From Desulfobacteraceae bacterium (GTDB lineage Bacteria > Desulfobacterota > DSM-4660 > Desulfatiglandales > Desulfatiglandaceae): a DNA stretch of 7,166 bases. Position 1 is the first letter of the stretch. Each line of letters opens with the position of its first letter. Made by a program: the position numbers and the translations under genes. Location: NCBI GenBank assembly GCA_020349865.1, contig CP070700.1:2989509-2996674 (forward strand), read 5' to 3'. Under the pieces are notes generated by a model. That model saw only the letters and a list, made by a program, of their open reading frames with translations, was not told the origin of the DNA and did not search any database. Below, piece after piece: positions 1-6,441 of this stretch.

Positions 1-503
1 CTTTGGGAGTTAGGAGTAAAACGTTCTATCTTTGGAAAAAATCAATTGTGAGGGGTTGAAAATGGGGTTCAGGCAACAGAAGAAAATTCTCACGCAACAA
101 TGCGTCCTGTCAAGGCAAGTAGGAAGCCAACCGAAAATGGCGTTTCTTGGCACTGCATGTTATTGGCTCAAGAAAAACACAGATATCACAACTTACGAAT
201 TAACTTCAAAATGCCATATACATTGCATCACAACTCCAAGATTGGAAGGATAAACCTAAAAAACGGGCTTCTGAAAGTGAAGGTTTCTAACACGATACGT
301 AACATTTTTGGGTTGAGCAGGGCGATAGGCTAATAGCAGCAATCTCTATTTTTGGTGCAGTGTAAATTAACTGATTGTGGATGCCCACATTAACTTATCT
401 AATGCAAGATATTGAGCTTAATAAATCCGGTGACCAATCACATGGGAGCAGATGGCAGACTCACATTCGAAATCATTAATGGCCTTGCCCTGTCTTCAGC
501 CTT
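1..503. other. Intergenic region without a supportable gene
   Basis: No coding region can be supported here. Two overlapping plus-strand open frames (about 32-253 and 100-333) give 73- and 77-residue peptides that resemble nothing I recognise, the first opens with TTG, and neither has a convincing ribosome binding site. A small hairpin, TGTGG-ATGC-CCACA, lies at about 377-390 but lacks a U-run on either strand. Before the insertion sequence arrived, this DNA would have lain directly downstream of gltA, yet I see no clear rho-independent terminator for gltA in it. The stretch may be a decayed gene or plain intergenic DNA. Confidence 0.5.
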
Positions 504-533
504 TTATACACACGGTCTTAAATAATTGCGCAT
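504..533. repeat. Left terminal inverted repeat of the IS630-family element
   Basis: This 30-bp arm matches the reverse complement of 1604-1633 at 26 of 30 positions. Conserved blocks are TTATACA, CGGTC, TAAATA and TTGCGCAT, separated by short mismatches. The stop codon of the second transposase frame (518-520) lies inside the arm, so the element has almost no non-coding DNA at this end. Confidence 0.88.
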
Positions 534-979
534 AAACGATGCAATGTGTCGTTAGGTTTAATCCATAGTTCAAATTGATCCTCGACAGTGCTGACTAATT
601 GTTCAAGGAGCTCGAAGTAAGAGTTATGAGTGCAGAGGCGGCGTGTTAGCTTCCATACACGTTCAATATGGTTTAGCTCGGGGCTGTAAGGTGGCAAAAA
701 ATCCAAGCGTAAGGAAGTGTTGTGTCGGGCTAACCATGGTTTCAATGCTTTTGCATGGTGCCAACGGGCATTATCGGCAACAACAAACATTTTTCGCCCC
801 TGCCGTTTTCTATGAATCAATTTTGACAAGAACCTCTGAAACGTTTCAGCATTAAATTTATCGGCTTGCTGGGTAACCAGTAAGCCATCACTGGGACGTA
901 CCGCCCCGAAGAAAGCTACGCTTTTGCGAGTCGGTGCGTGAAGGATTACAGGATCGACATCTTCGGGAGGCACCCACAT
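518..979 (-). CDS. IS630-family transposase, second frame (DDE catalytic C-terminal part)
   Basis: This frame carries the C-terminal part of the DDE endonuclease domain that cuts and joins DNA at TA targets. Visible motifs are VVADNARWHH, with the second catalytic Asp at residue 69 (773-775), and PPYSPELNHIERVWK, with the catalytic Glu at residue 106 (662-664), giving 36 residues between them as suits the family. The ATG at 979 is internal to the protein rather than a true start: the same frame is open upstream to the A7 run and encodes IDIWFEDECHF, where the first catalytic Asp sits at 1016-1018. A product starting at 979 would lack that residue and be inactive. The real protein is therefore most likely made by joining to the upstream frame, giving about 345 residues, a normal IS630 transposase length. 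The frame ends inside the left terminal repeat. Confidence 0.85.
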   Translation of the reverse strand: MWVPPEDVDPVILHAPTRKSVAFFGAVRPSDGLLVTQQADKFNAETFQRFLSKLIHRKRQGRKMFVVADNARWHHAKALKPWLARHNTSLRLDFLPPYSPELNHIERVWKLTRRLCTHNSYFELLEQLVSTVEDQFELWIKPNDTLHRLCAII

Positions 980-1058
980 GGTGCAGCGCGATCCGTGCTG
1001 TTGAAAATGACATTCATCCTCGAACCAGATGTCAATATCTTTTCGGCCTGCAAGTCGC

Positions 1059-1556
1059 TTAAGTTTTTTTATATCTGAGCTGAGCTTCTTGATCTGCCTT
1101 GGCTATAACCGGCCGTGGCTTGCGTCGCCGAAATCCTAGCTGATGGAAAAAACGTCTACATTGACGTTCACCCAACTGGACACCATACTGTGTAGACAAA
1201 TGATGGCTAAGAAGCTTACTGTCCCAGAGATTCTGAGAATATCCAAACTCTCGAGGAGAACAGCGCAAATCAACACCAATCCCATTACGGATATCTTCAT
1301 TGATAAGGGAAGGGCGACCTGGTCGCGGGGTCTCTTCAAGCCCTGCAAAGCCACTTTCCTCAAATCTGCGCACCCAATACTGAATAGTACGTGGCCCATG
1401 GCCGAGAAGTTTAGCAACCTCGGGGCAACTGAGCCCGGAGCAAACAAGCAGAACGCCGTGAAGCCTGTGATCATATCGCGACTCCTCGGATCGCAAAATC
1501 TCCTGCTGCACAGCGATTCGCATGATCTCTGCATCCTTAACCTCAAGCTTGCGCAT
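1059..1556 (-). CDS. IS630-family transposase, first frame (DNA-binding N-terminal part)
   Basis: This 165-residue frame encodes the DNA-binding half of the transposase. Residues about 30-75 form a helix-turn-helix of the IS630 type (LSCPEVAKLLGHGPRTIQYWVRRF), followed by the linker GLEETPRPGRPS and a second winged-helix-like segment near residues 110-150 ending in GFRRRKPRP. The ATG at 1556 is well supported by AAGGAGGT six bases upstream. The frame runs into TAA at 1059-1061, only one codon after an A7 run at 1064-1070. Skipping one A restores the DDE frame, so this is either the zero-frame product of a frameshifted element or a mutated gene. On its own, the short protein could bind the ends and act as an inhibitor, as in other two-frame insertion sequences, but that is inference. 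Confidence 0.85.
   Translation of the reverse strand: MRKLEVKDAEIMRIAVQQEILRSEESRYDHRLHGVLLVCSGLSCPEVAKLLGHGPRTIQYWVRRFEESGFAGLEETPRPGRPSLINEDIRNGIGVDLRCSPREFGYSQNLWDSKLLSHHLSTQYGVQLGERQCRRFFHQLGFRRRKPRPVIAKADQEAQLRYKKT
1064..1070 (-). other. A7 run at the transposase frame junction (candidate slippage site)
   Basis: On the minus strand the junction reads TAT, seven A, CTT AAG. Zero-frame reading gives TAT AAA AAA ACT TAA and stops. Loss of one A, or a +1 shift, gives TAT AAA AAA CTT AAG and continues straight into the catalytic domain. RNA polymerase slippage on the A-run, a +1 ribosomal shift, a true inactivating mutation, or a homopolymer sequencing error could each explain it. A -1 ribosomal shift would not restore the frame. 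Confidence 0.65.
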
Positions 1557-1568
1557 CGTACTACCTCC

Positions 1569-1595
1569 TTTCTGCTACAGGCACTATAGCAGAAA
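1569..1595 (-). promoter_or_regulatory. Hairpin abutting the transposase ribosome binding site
   Basis: The minus strand contains TTTCTGCTA and TAGCAGAAA, a perfect 9-bp stem with a 9-nt loop. The 3' arm overlaps the first two bases of the AAGGAGGT Shine-Dalgarno at 1563-1570. The 5' arm (1587-1595) lies upstream of the predicted transcription start near 1576, so transcripts from the element's own promoter would lack it. Only mRNA entering from outside would fold. This matches the read-through protection known for IS10 and IS50; here it is inferred from sequence. Confidence 0.65.
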
Positions 1596-1611
1596 AGAAT
1601 ATCATGCGCAA
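1583..1611 (-). promoter_or_regulatory. Probable transposase promoter
   Basis: On the minus strand TTGCGC (1606-1611) serves as a weak -35 box, inside the right terminal repeat, and TATAGT (1583-1588) as a -10 box differing from consensus at one base, with a 17-bp spacer. A start near 1576 would give a leader of about 20 nt before the ATG at 1556. Placement of a promoter half-site within the terminal repeat is common in insertion sequences. Confidence 0.6.
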
Positions 1612-1633
1612 CTATTTATGACCGCTTGTATAA
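1604..1633. repeat. Right terminal inverted repeat of the IS630-family element
   Basis: Partner of 504-533, with 26 of 30 bases complementary. It contains the TTGCGC sequence that is used as a possible -35 box of the transposase promoter. Its outer end reads TGTATAA, leaving TA next to host DNA about 20 bp from the gltA stop codon. Confidence 0.88.
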
Positions 1634-1651
1634 TTGATGGATGGCTCTGAT

Positions 1652-3010
1652 CTACTCTCTGATATTGTCATTTTTTCCTGTGAAAAAGGCGCGTGAATAA
1701 TGTAAAGATTCAAAGGCTATTAACTTCTCGTCCTTTATGGGGACATAATCTCTCTCTTTCGGTCCTGTATATATCTGACGAGGTCGGTGAACTTTCCATT
1801 TGGGATTATCAATACTCTCTTTCCATTGGCTGATCCACCCTGGTAGACGCCCAATAGCGAACATGACAGTGAACATGTTAAGGGGGATACCCAATGCCCT
1901 CAGAAAGATACCGCTGTAAAAGTCCAGATTTGGATACAGATTGTGATCTATAAAGTAGGAGTCCTTTAGTGCAACCTCCTCCATCCTTTTCGCAATATCC
2001 AGCAGGGGATCCGTTCGCTTCAGGTTTTTCAGGACCTTAGCGCACATTTTTTCCATGATACGACCCCTCGGATCATGGGTTTTGTAAACCCTGTGCCCAA
2101 AGCCCATCAGCCGGTATGGATCGTTTTTATCCTTGGCCCTGGCAATATAGGGGGCGGGATCTCCACCATTATCGTAGATCTGCTGAAGCATTTCCACTAC
2201 AGCCTGGTTGGCCCCGCCGTGCAATGGGCCCCAAAGGGCGGCTATTCCCGCGGAAATGGCTGCATAAAGATTAACACGAGCGCTCCCCACCAATCGAACA
2301 GCTGAGGTGGAACAGTTCTGTTCATGGTCTGCATGCAGGATCCAAAAGACATTAAGGGCCTGTACCAGATCCTCATCAATGACGTATGGCCGGACAGGGG
2401 AATCAAACATCATATTTAGAAAGTTGGCGCAATAGGACAGGCGATGCGAGGGGTATACCACCTTATGGCCCAGAGAGATTTTGTAGGACATGGCAGCCAA
2501 GGTTCTTACCTTAGAAATGAGTCTGGCAAACGTTATGTTTATTTCCTCCTCTTCGCTCCTCTGGGGGAGTTCACGGTAAAATGCCCTCAAACCATTCACC
2601 ATGGATGAGAGAATCCCCATGGGGTGGGCCCTTCTGGGGAAATTTTCAAAGAAAGACCGCATATCCTCATGGACTAAAGAATGGTCATTCAACATCTCAG
2701 AAAAGCGATCTAGCTCTTTCCTGGTGGGAAGTTCGCCATTGATCAGAAGGTAGGCAGTCTCCCTGAAGCTTGAATGTTCTGCCAGCTGTTCCACTGGAAT
2801 CCCACGGTACCGGAGAATACCCTTTTCGCCATCCATAAAAGTGATCCTGCTCTCGCAACTGCCGGTATTTGCATAGCCCGGGTCAAGTGTAATGAGTCCG
2901 GTCTCTTTGCGAAGATTGGATATGTCAATGGCCCTCTCCCCTTCAGAGCCTTCAACAATAGGCAGCTCAAAAGTCTTCCCATCAACTATCAACTTTGCGG
3001 TTTTTCCCAT
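1652..3010 (-). CDS. gltA: Citrate synthase, type II (Gram-negative type)
   Basis: Citrate synthase condenses acetyl-CoA with oxaloacetate to citrate, the entry into the TCA cycle and the route to 2-oxoglutarate and glutamate. The 452-residue protein has the beta-rich N-terminal domain typical of the hexameric Gram-negative enzymes (about residues 5-65), then the all-helical catalytic core. Catalytic residues are visible: His264 in WGPLHGGAN, His306 in GFGHRVYK and Asp363 in YPNLDFYSG; His226 and His229 in HADHEQN and the RPRQIYTG motif near 409-416 support substrate binding. It is about 25 residues longer than the E. coli enzyme, by a C-terminal tail after the usual end. The start follows the ilvC stop by 5 bp, with GGAG 12 bases upstream inside the end of ilvC, so translational coupling is likely. 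No promoter or terminator separates it from ilvC, which places it under the ilv attenuator by inference. Methylcitrate synthase is a possible alternative, but the N-terminal domain favours citrate synthase. Confidence 0.92.
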   Translation of the reverse strand: MGKTAKLIVDGKTFELPIVEGSEGERAIDISNLRKETGLITLDPGYANTGSCESRITFMDGEKGILRYRGIPVEQLAEHSSFRETAYLLINGELPTRKELDRFSEMLNDHSLVHEDMRSFFENFPRRAHPMGILSSMVNGLRAFYRELPQRSEEEEINITFARLISKVRTLAAMSYKISLGHKVVYPSHRLSYCANFLNMMFDSPVRPYVIDEDLVQALNVFWILHADHEQNCSTSAVRLVGSARVNLYAAISAGIAALWGPLHGGANQAVVEMLQQIYDNGGDPAPYIARAKDKNDPYRLMGFGHRVYKTHDPRGRIMEKMCAKVLKNLKRTDPLLDIAKRMEEVALKDSYFIDHNLYPNLDFYSGIFLRALGIPLNMFTVMFAIGRLPGWISQWKESIDNPKWKVHRPRQIYTGPKERDYVPIKDEKLIAFESLHYSRAFFTGKNDNIRE

Positions 3011-3015
3011 TTGTC

Positions 3016-4068
3016 TTATTTTCTCCGGTTTTCAGGCCTTAAAGCACGCACTGCTGCACCCGTTTTCCACATCTCAGAATTCTTGATCAAATCAAGTTCC
3101 TTTTGCAGTTTCTCACGATAATCAGGGGAACTATTTGCCTCAAGAACCCTCTTTGTTTCTTTACCTGATACGACATTTTCATAGAGCTCCTCAAAGAGGG
3201 GTACAACTGCATCCCGGAACCTTGGTGCCCAGTCCAGCGCTCCTCTCTGTGCAGTTGTACTGCAGTTTGAAAACATCCAGTCCATGCCGTTTTCGGCTAC
3301 AAGCCTGATGAGGCTCTGGGTTAGCTCCTCCACTGTCTCATTAAAGGCCTCACTCGGCGTGTGTCCATTTTTTCGGAGAATACTGTATTGTGCCTCCATC
3401 ACTCCGGCAAGACATCCCATAAGCACACCGCGCTCACCGGTGAGATCACTGTAAACTTCGTTTGCAAAAGTGGTGGGGAAAAGATATCCGGATCCTATAG
3501 CGATCCCAAGAGCCAGGGTTCTTTCCTTTGCTCTACCCGTAAAGTCCTGATGCACCGCAAAGCTGGAGTTGATGCCGCTTCCATTCAGGAAGTTGGATCG
3601 CACTGTGCGTCCAGATCCCTTTGGGGCAACAAGAATCACGTCAATATTCTCTGGAGGTACAATTCCTGTCTGTTCTTTATAAGCGATTGAAAACCCGTGT
3701 GAAAAATAGAGTGCGTTTCCCTCGTCAAGGCATTCTATAATCTGAGGCCATTTTGCAACCTGACCGGCATCTGAAAGGAGATACTGAACAATGGATCCTC
3801 TCTGAGCCGCTTCCTCGAGGGGGAATAGGGTCTTTCCGGAGACAAAACCGTCATCCTTGGCACGCTGCCATGATTGCCCCCCTTCCCTTTGGCCAACAAG
3901 CACCTTAATCCCGTTATCTCTCATGTTCATGGCCTGGCCTGGCCCTTGAACACCGTAACCGAGCACGGCAACAGTTTCGTCCTTAAGCACTTCCCTTGCT
4001 TTCTCTACAGGAAATTCATCGGCCGTAACCACCTCTTCTAACATACCACCAAAATCAATCTTTGACAT
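3016..4068 (-). CDS. ilvC: Ketol-acid reductoisomerase (GPGQA-type variant)
   Basis: This enzyme isomerises and reduces acetolactate or acetohydroxybutyrate to the dihydroxy acids of valine, leucine and isoleucine synthesis. The N-terminal Rossmann domain contains GYGVQGPGQA (37-46) instead of the usual GYGSQGHAHA, and begins about a dozen residues later than in common class I enzymes. The cofactor loop reads VGQREGGQSW (58-67), with Arg61 and Ser66 kept, which suits NADPH. The helical domain has the Mg ligands Asp208 and Glu212 (SDLTGERG) and Glu244 and Glu248 (FNETVEEL), spaced as in characterised enzymes, and Ser270 (STTAQRG) aligns by eye with the substrate-binding serine. At 350 residues it is of class I size. 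GGAGGAG lies five bases before the ATG and directly after the ilvN stop (12-bp gap). Similar variants are known to me from Bacteroidetes and some anaerobes, from memory. Confidence 0.95.
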   Translation of the reverse strand: MSKIDFGGMLEEVVTADEFPVEKAREVLKDETVAVLGYGVQGPGQAMNMRDNGIKVLVGQREGGQSWQRAKDDGFVSGKTLFPLEEAAQRGSIVQYLLSDAGQVAKWPQIIECLDEGNALYFSHGFSIAYKEQTGIVPPENIDVILVAPKGSGRTVRSNFLNGSGINSSFAVHQDFTGRAKERTLALGIAIGSGYLFPTTFANEVYSDLTGERGVLMGCLAGVMEAQYSILRKNGHTPSEAFNETVEELTQSLIRLVAENGMDWMFSNCSTTAQRGALDWAPRFRDAVVPLFEELYENVVSGKETKRVLEANSSPDYREKLQKELDLIKNSEMWKTGAAVRALRPENRRK

Positions 4069-4080
4069 AATAACTCCTCC

Positions 4081-4569
4081 TTATCTTTTTTCTCGGGCAA
4101 GGGCTATTGCCCCCGTCCTGGCAATCTCCTTGATACCCACGGGCTTGAGGAGGTTAAGGAATGCGGTGATTTTATCTTCATCTCCTGTAGCCTCCACTGT
4201 GTAGTATTTAGAGTTCACATCGACAACCTTGTAGCGAAAGATATCCACCATCCTCAAGATTTCTGCACGAATTTCAGGCTTGGCTTTTACCTTAATAAGA
4301 GCCATTTCCCTCTGAATGAATTTTGTGCCCGTAAGGTCATTTACCTTGATCACATTTATGAGTTTGTTAAGTTGTTTCTTGATTTGTTCGATTAAAGGCT
4401 TATTTCCCTTTGTAGCGATGGTAATTCTGGAAACAAGAGGATCAATGGTTTCAGCCACGCAGAGGCTTTCAATATTGTACCCCCTGCTGCTGAAAAGTCC
4501 TGCAATCCTGGAAAGAACACCGGGCTGGTTATCTACCAGAATTGAAAGCACATGTTTTTCTTCTGCCAT
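4081..4569 (-). CDS. ilvN: Acetohydroxyacid synthase small (regulatory) subunit
   Basis: This 162-residue protein activates the catalytic subunit and confers feedback inhibition, usually by valine. An ACT domain covers residues about 5-78 (LVDNQPGVLSRIAGLFSSRG, then YNIESL), followed by the C-terminal ALS_ss_C-like domain to the end. Asn14, Gly17 and Asn32 correspond to IlvH Asn11, Gly14 and Asn29, positions at which changes relieve valine inhibition, so the enzyme is probably valine-sensitive. The length matches the IlvH type. AGAAGGA lies seven bases before the ATG, and the gene begins 18 bp after the ilvB stop, so the two subunits are made from one mRNA. The symbol ilvH would serve equally well. 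Confidence 0.95.
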   Translation of the reverse strand: MAEEKHVLSILVDNQPGVLSRIAGLFSSRGYNIESLCVAETIDPLVSRITIATKGNKPLIEQIKKQLNKLINVIKVNDLTGTKFIQREMALIKVKAKPEIRAEILRMVDIFRYKVVDVNSKYYTVEATGDEDKITAFLNLLKPVGIKEIARTGAIALAREKR

Positions 4570-4587
4570 GGCAAAATCCTTCTATTT

Positions 4588-6276
4588 TCAGACAAGAAGC
4601 ATTTCCGTGATAGGAGCCCCTGCAGGTACCATGGGATAAACGCATTCTTCCCGCTCAACTACAAAATCCATAATTGCTGTTTTGGGTTGGGAGAGACCTT
4701 CCAAAAGCACGGATTCCACGTCCTCCGGCTTTTCAGCTTTTAAACCAATTGCTCCGAAGGCCTCGGCAAGCTTTACAAAATCAGGGGCATGATCCATATC
4801 CGTAAAAGAGTAACGCTTTTCATAAAACAACTCCTGCCACTGTCTGACCATACCAAGATATCGGTTATTCAGGATAACAACCTTTATTGGAAGACCATAT
4901 TGAACTGCTGTTGCCATCTCTTGGATGTTCATCTGAATGCTGCCATCTCCCGCGATATCCACTACGAGCCTTTCAGGGCACGCGATCTGTGCCCCGATTG
5001 CCGCAGGAAGTCCAAATCCCATGCAGCCAAGTCCGCCAGAGGTAATAAACGAGCCGGGCCGATCAAAGTGATAGTACTGGGCAGCCCACATCTGGTTCTG
5101 GCCCACCTCGGTGGTGATAATGGCTTCTCCCTTTGTAAGTTCGTAAAGTTTATCGACTACATATTGGGGTTTGATAATATCGCCCTGGACATATGCCAGA
5201 GGTTTTGTACATTTCCACTGATGAATCTGATCAAGCCATTTTTTTCTTTTTTGCCTGAAATCTATAATATCCGTTTTATCCACGAGCCTGTTTAAATGAC
5301 GAAGAGTGATTCGGCAATCGCCCACAATAGGGATGGAAACAGGAATATTTTTGCGAATGGATGTCGGATCAATATCAATGTGTACAATATCCGCCTGGGC
5401 TGCAAATGCATCTGTCTTTCCGGTTACACGATCGTCAAAGCGCACTCCGATGGCAATGATAAGGTCACACATACCTGTGGACATGTTGGCCCGATACGTG
5501 CCGTGCATGCCGATCATGCCGAGCCACAAAGCATCTGTAGCAGGAAATGCACCCAGGCCCATTAAGGATGTTGTAACAGGAATATGCGTCTTCCGTGCAA
5601 ATTCAGCAAGCTCATCTGAAGCCTTTGAAAGAATGACGCCACCACCTGCAAAAATAACAGGCCTTTTGGCCTCCTTTATGAGTTTTACAACTTTGTTGAG
5701 CTGTTTCATATTGGGGCAGTAAGTAGGCCGGTATGATTTGAGCTTTACTTCATTTGACCTTTTGTAAGTTATTTGTGTGTTTGCTACATCTTTTGGAATA
5801 TCTACAAGAACAGGTCCAGGTCGTCCGGACCTGGCTACATAAAAGGCCTCTTTAATAACTCCTGGAAGATCCTCGGCATTCTTGACCAGATAATTGTGCT
5901 TGGTGCATGGCCTTGTAATCCCTACTATGTCCACCTCCTGAAAGGCATCATTTCCGATAAGATGCGTCGGTACTTGCCCGCTTATAATAACTATGGGAAT
6001 TGAATCCATATAGGCAGAGGCAATGCCCGTCACCGTGTTGGTCGCTCCGGGTCCGGATGTTACCAGGCAGACCCCGACCTTGCCGCTTGCCCTTGCATAA
6101 CCGTCAGCGGCGTGAACAGCTCCCTGCTCATGGCGGACAATAATATGTTGTATATCTGTTTTTATGAGCTCATCATAGATATCTATGACCGCAGCACCTG
6201 GATATCCAAAGATTGTATTTACACCTTCATCTCTGAGTACCTTCATCAGTACTTGTGTGCATGCAAGCTTTTTCAT
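4588..6276 (-). CDS. ilvB: Acetohydroxyacid (acetolactate) synthase large subunit
   Basis: This ThDP- and FAD-dependent catalytic subunit joins two pyruvates to acetolactate, or pyruvate and 2-oxobutanoate to acetohydroxybutyrate. With the chosen start the protein has 562 residues. The N-terminal pyrimidine-binding domain holds the catalytic Glu50 (RHEQGAVHAADGYARASG); the middle FAD domain follows; the C-terminal pyrophosphate-binding domain has GDG at 443-445 and NN at 470-471. Trp480 in MVRQWQELFY corresponds to the Trp that favours 2-oxobutanoate and binds herbicides. The frame is open to a TTG at 6291, inside the terminator U-run, and has an ATG at 6282, but GGAG at 6285-6288 is only three bases from that ATG and nine from the ATG at 6276, so I chose 6276. 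The gene heads the ilvBNC-gltA operon and follows the attenuator directly. Confidence 0.96.
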   Translation of the reverse strand: MKKLACTQVLMKVLRDEGVNTIFGYPGAAVIDIYDELIKTDIQHIIVRHEQGAVHAADGYARASGKVGVCLVTSGPGATNTVTGIASAYMDSIPIVIISGQVPTHLIGNDAFQEVDIVGITRPCTKHNYLVKNAEDLPGVIKEAFYVARSGRPGPVLVDIPKDVANTQITYKRSNEVKLKSYRPTYCPNMKQLNKVVKLIKEAKRPVIFAGGGVILSKASDELAEFARKTHIPVTTSLMGLGAFPATDALWLGMIGMHGTYRANMSTGMCDLIIAIGVRFDDRVTGKTDAFAAQADIVHIDIDPTSIRKNIPVSIPIVGDCRITLRHLNRLVDKTDIIDFRQKRKKWLDQIHQWKCTKPLAYVQGDIIKPQYVVDKLYELTKGEAIITTEVGQNQMWAAQYYHFDRPGSFITSGGLGCMGFGLPAAIGAQIACPERLVVDIAGDGSIQMNIQEMATAVQYGLPIKVVILNNRYLGMVRQWQELFYEKRYSFTDMDHAPDFVKLAEAFGAIGLKAEKPEDVESVLLEGLSQPKTAIMDFVVEREECVYPMVPAGAPITEMLLV

Positions 6277-6284
6277 GGTCATAA

Positions 6285-6288
6285 ACTC
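6285..6288 (-). promoter_or_regulatory. Ribosome binding site that decides the ilvB start
   Basis: GGAG follows immediately after the last T of the attenuator T-tract. It is nine bases from the ATG at 6276 and only three from the ATG at 6282, so the former is the better start. When the terminator forms, transcription should stop just before this site is made. Confidence 0.6.
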
Positions 6289-6289
6289 C

Positions 6290-6335
6290 AAAAAAAATCC
6301 GCTACCAGCTTTTTGCGGCTGATAACGGATTTTTT
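6290..6335 (-). terminator. Rho-independent terminator of the ilv attenuator
   Basis: On the minus strand AAAAAATCCGTTATCAGC (6318-6335) pairs with GCTGGTAGCGGATTTTTT (6292-6309) over 18 base pairs, two of them G-U, across an 8-nt loop (CGCAAAAA). The 3' arm runs into eight consecutive T at 6290-6297. The T-tract ends one base before the ilvB Shine-Dalgarno, so this terminator decides whether the operon is transcribed. The innermost 11 bases of its 5' arm can instead pair with 6361-6371. Confidence 0.93.
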
Positions 6336-6371
6336 GTTTTTCTATGATAGTAAAGTTACGCCATTATCAAC
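6318..6371 (-). promoter_or_regulatory. Antiterminator stem of the ilv attenuator
   Basis: On the minus strand the segment GTTGATAATGG (6361-6371), which includes the leader stop codon, can pair with CCGTTATCAGC (6318-6328) over 11 base pairs with two G-U pairs. The second segment is the 5' arm of the terminator, so this stem and the terminator exclude each other. It should form when a ribosome is held on the valine codons upstream. Confidence 0.78.
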
Positions 6372-6441
6372 CACCTTCCTCGCAGTGGGTGACTACCCTT
6401 ACGACAAGGACAACAGTAAAGCTAATAAGGTTGATAATGGC
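6360..6441 (-). promoter_or_regulatory. Protector stem (anti-antiterminator) of the ilv attenuator
   Basis: Leader codons 6-10 contain GCCATTATCAACC (6429-6441), the exact reverse complement of GGTTGATAATGGC (6360-6372), which covers the last leader codon and the stop. The 13-bp stem encloses the valine codons. Without translation it should form first, sequester the antiterminator segment and let the terminator fold. Confidence 0.78.

Larger units (their letters stand above)
507..1630 (-). mobile_element. IS630-family insertion sequence, about 1.12 kb, apparently complete
   Basis: The element is bounded by 30-bp imperfect inverted repeats (504-533 and 1604-1633) and carries a DDE transposase in two overlapping-phase frames on the minus strand. 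Both ends read TTATACA from outside in, so TA flanks each end, as expected for the TA target duplication of the IS630/Tc1-mariner superfamily. Because TATA is present, the exact boundary is ambiguous: the element is either 507-1630 or 509-1628. It sits about 20 bp beyond the gltA stop codon and transcribes in the same direction as the ilv-gltA operon. A promoter and a protective hairpin lie between the right repeat and the transposase start. Both repeats and all three catalytic acidic residues are present, so it may be active if the frameshift at 1064-1070 is bypassed. Confidence 0.88.

Noticed and set aside
32..333. Two overlapping plus-strand ORFs of 73 and 77 residues
   Set aside because: No ribosome binding site, one starts with TTG, neither resembles a protein family, and they overlap in different frames.
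1143..1589. 148-residue plus-strand ORF and a 136-residue minus-strand ORF over the transposase
   Set aside because: Both are out-of-frame shadows of the transposase N-terminal frame, which has a helix-turn-helix and a good ribosome binding site.
4789..5722. Plus-strand ORFs of 168, 89 and 138 residues opposite ilvB
   Set aside because: They are antisense shadows of a fully conserved acetolactate synthase frame.
6277..6291. Longer ilvB starting at TTG 6291 or ATG 6282
   Set aside because: TTG 6291 lies in the terminator T-tract with no ribosome binding site, and ATG 6282 is only three bases from GGAG; ATG 6276 has correct spacing.
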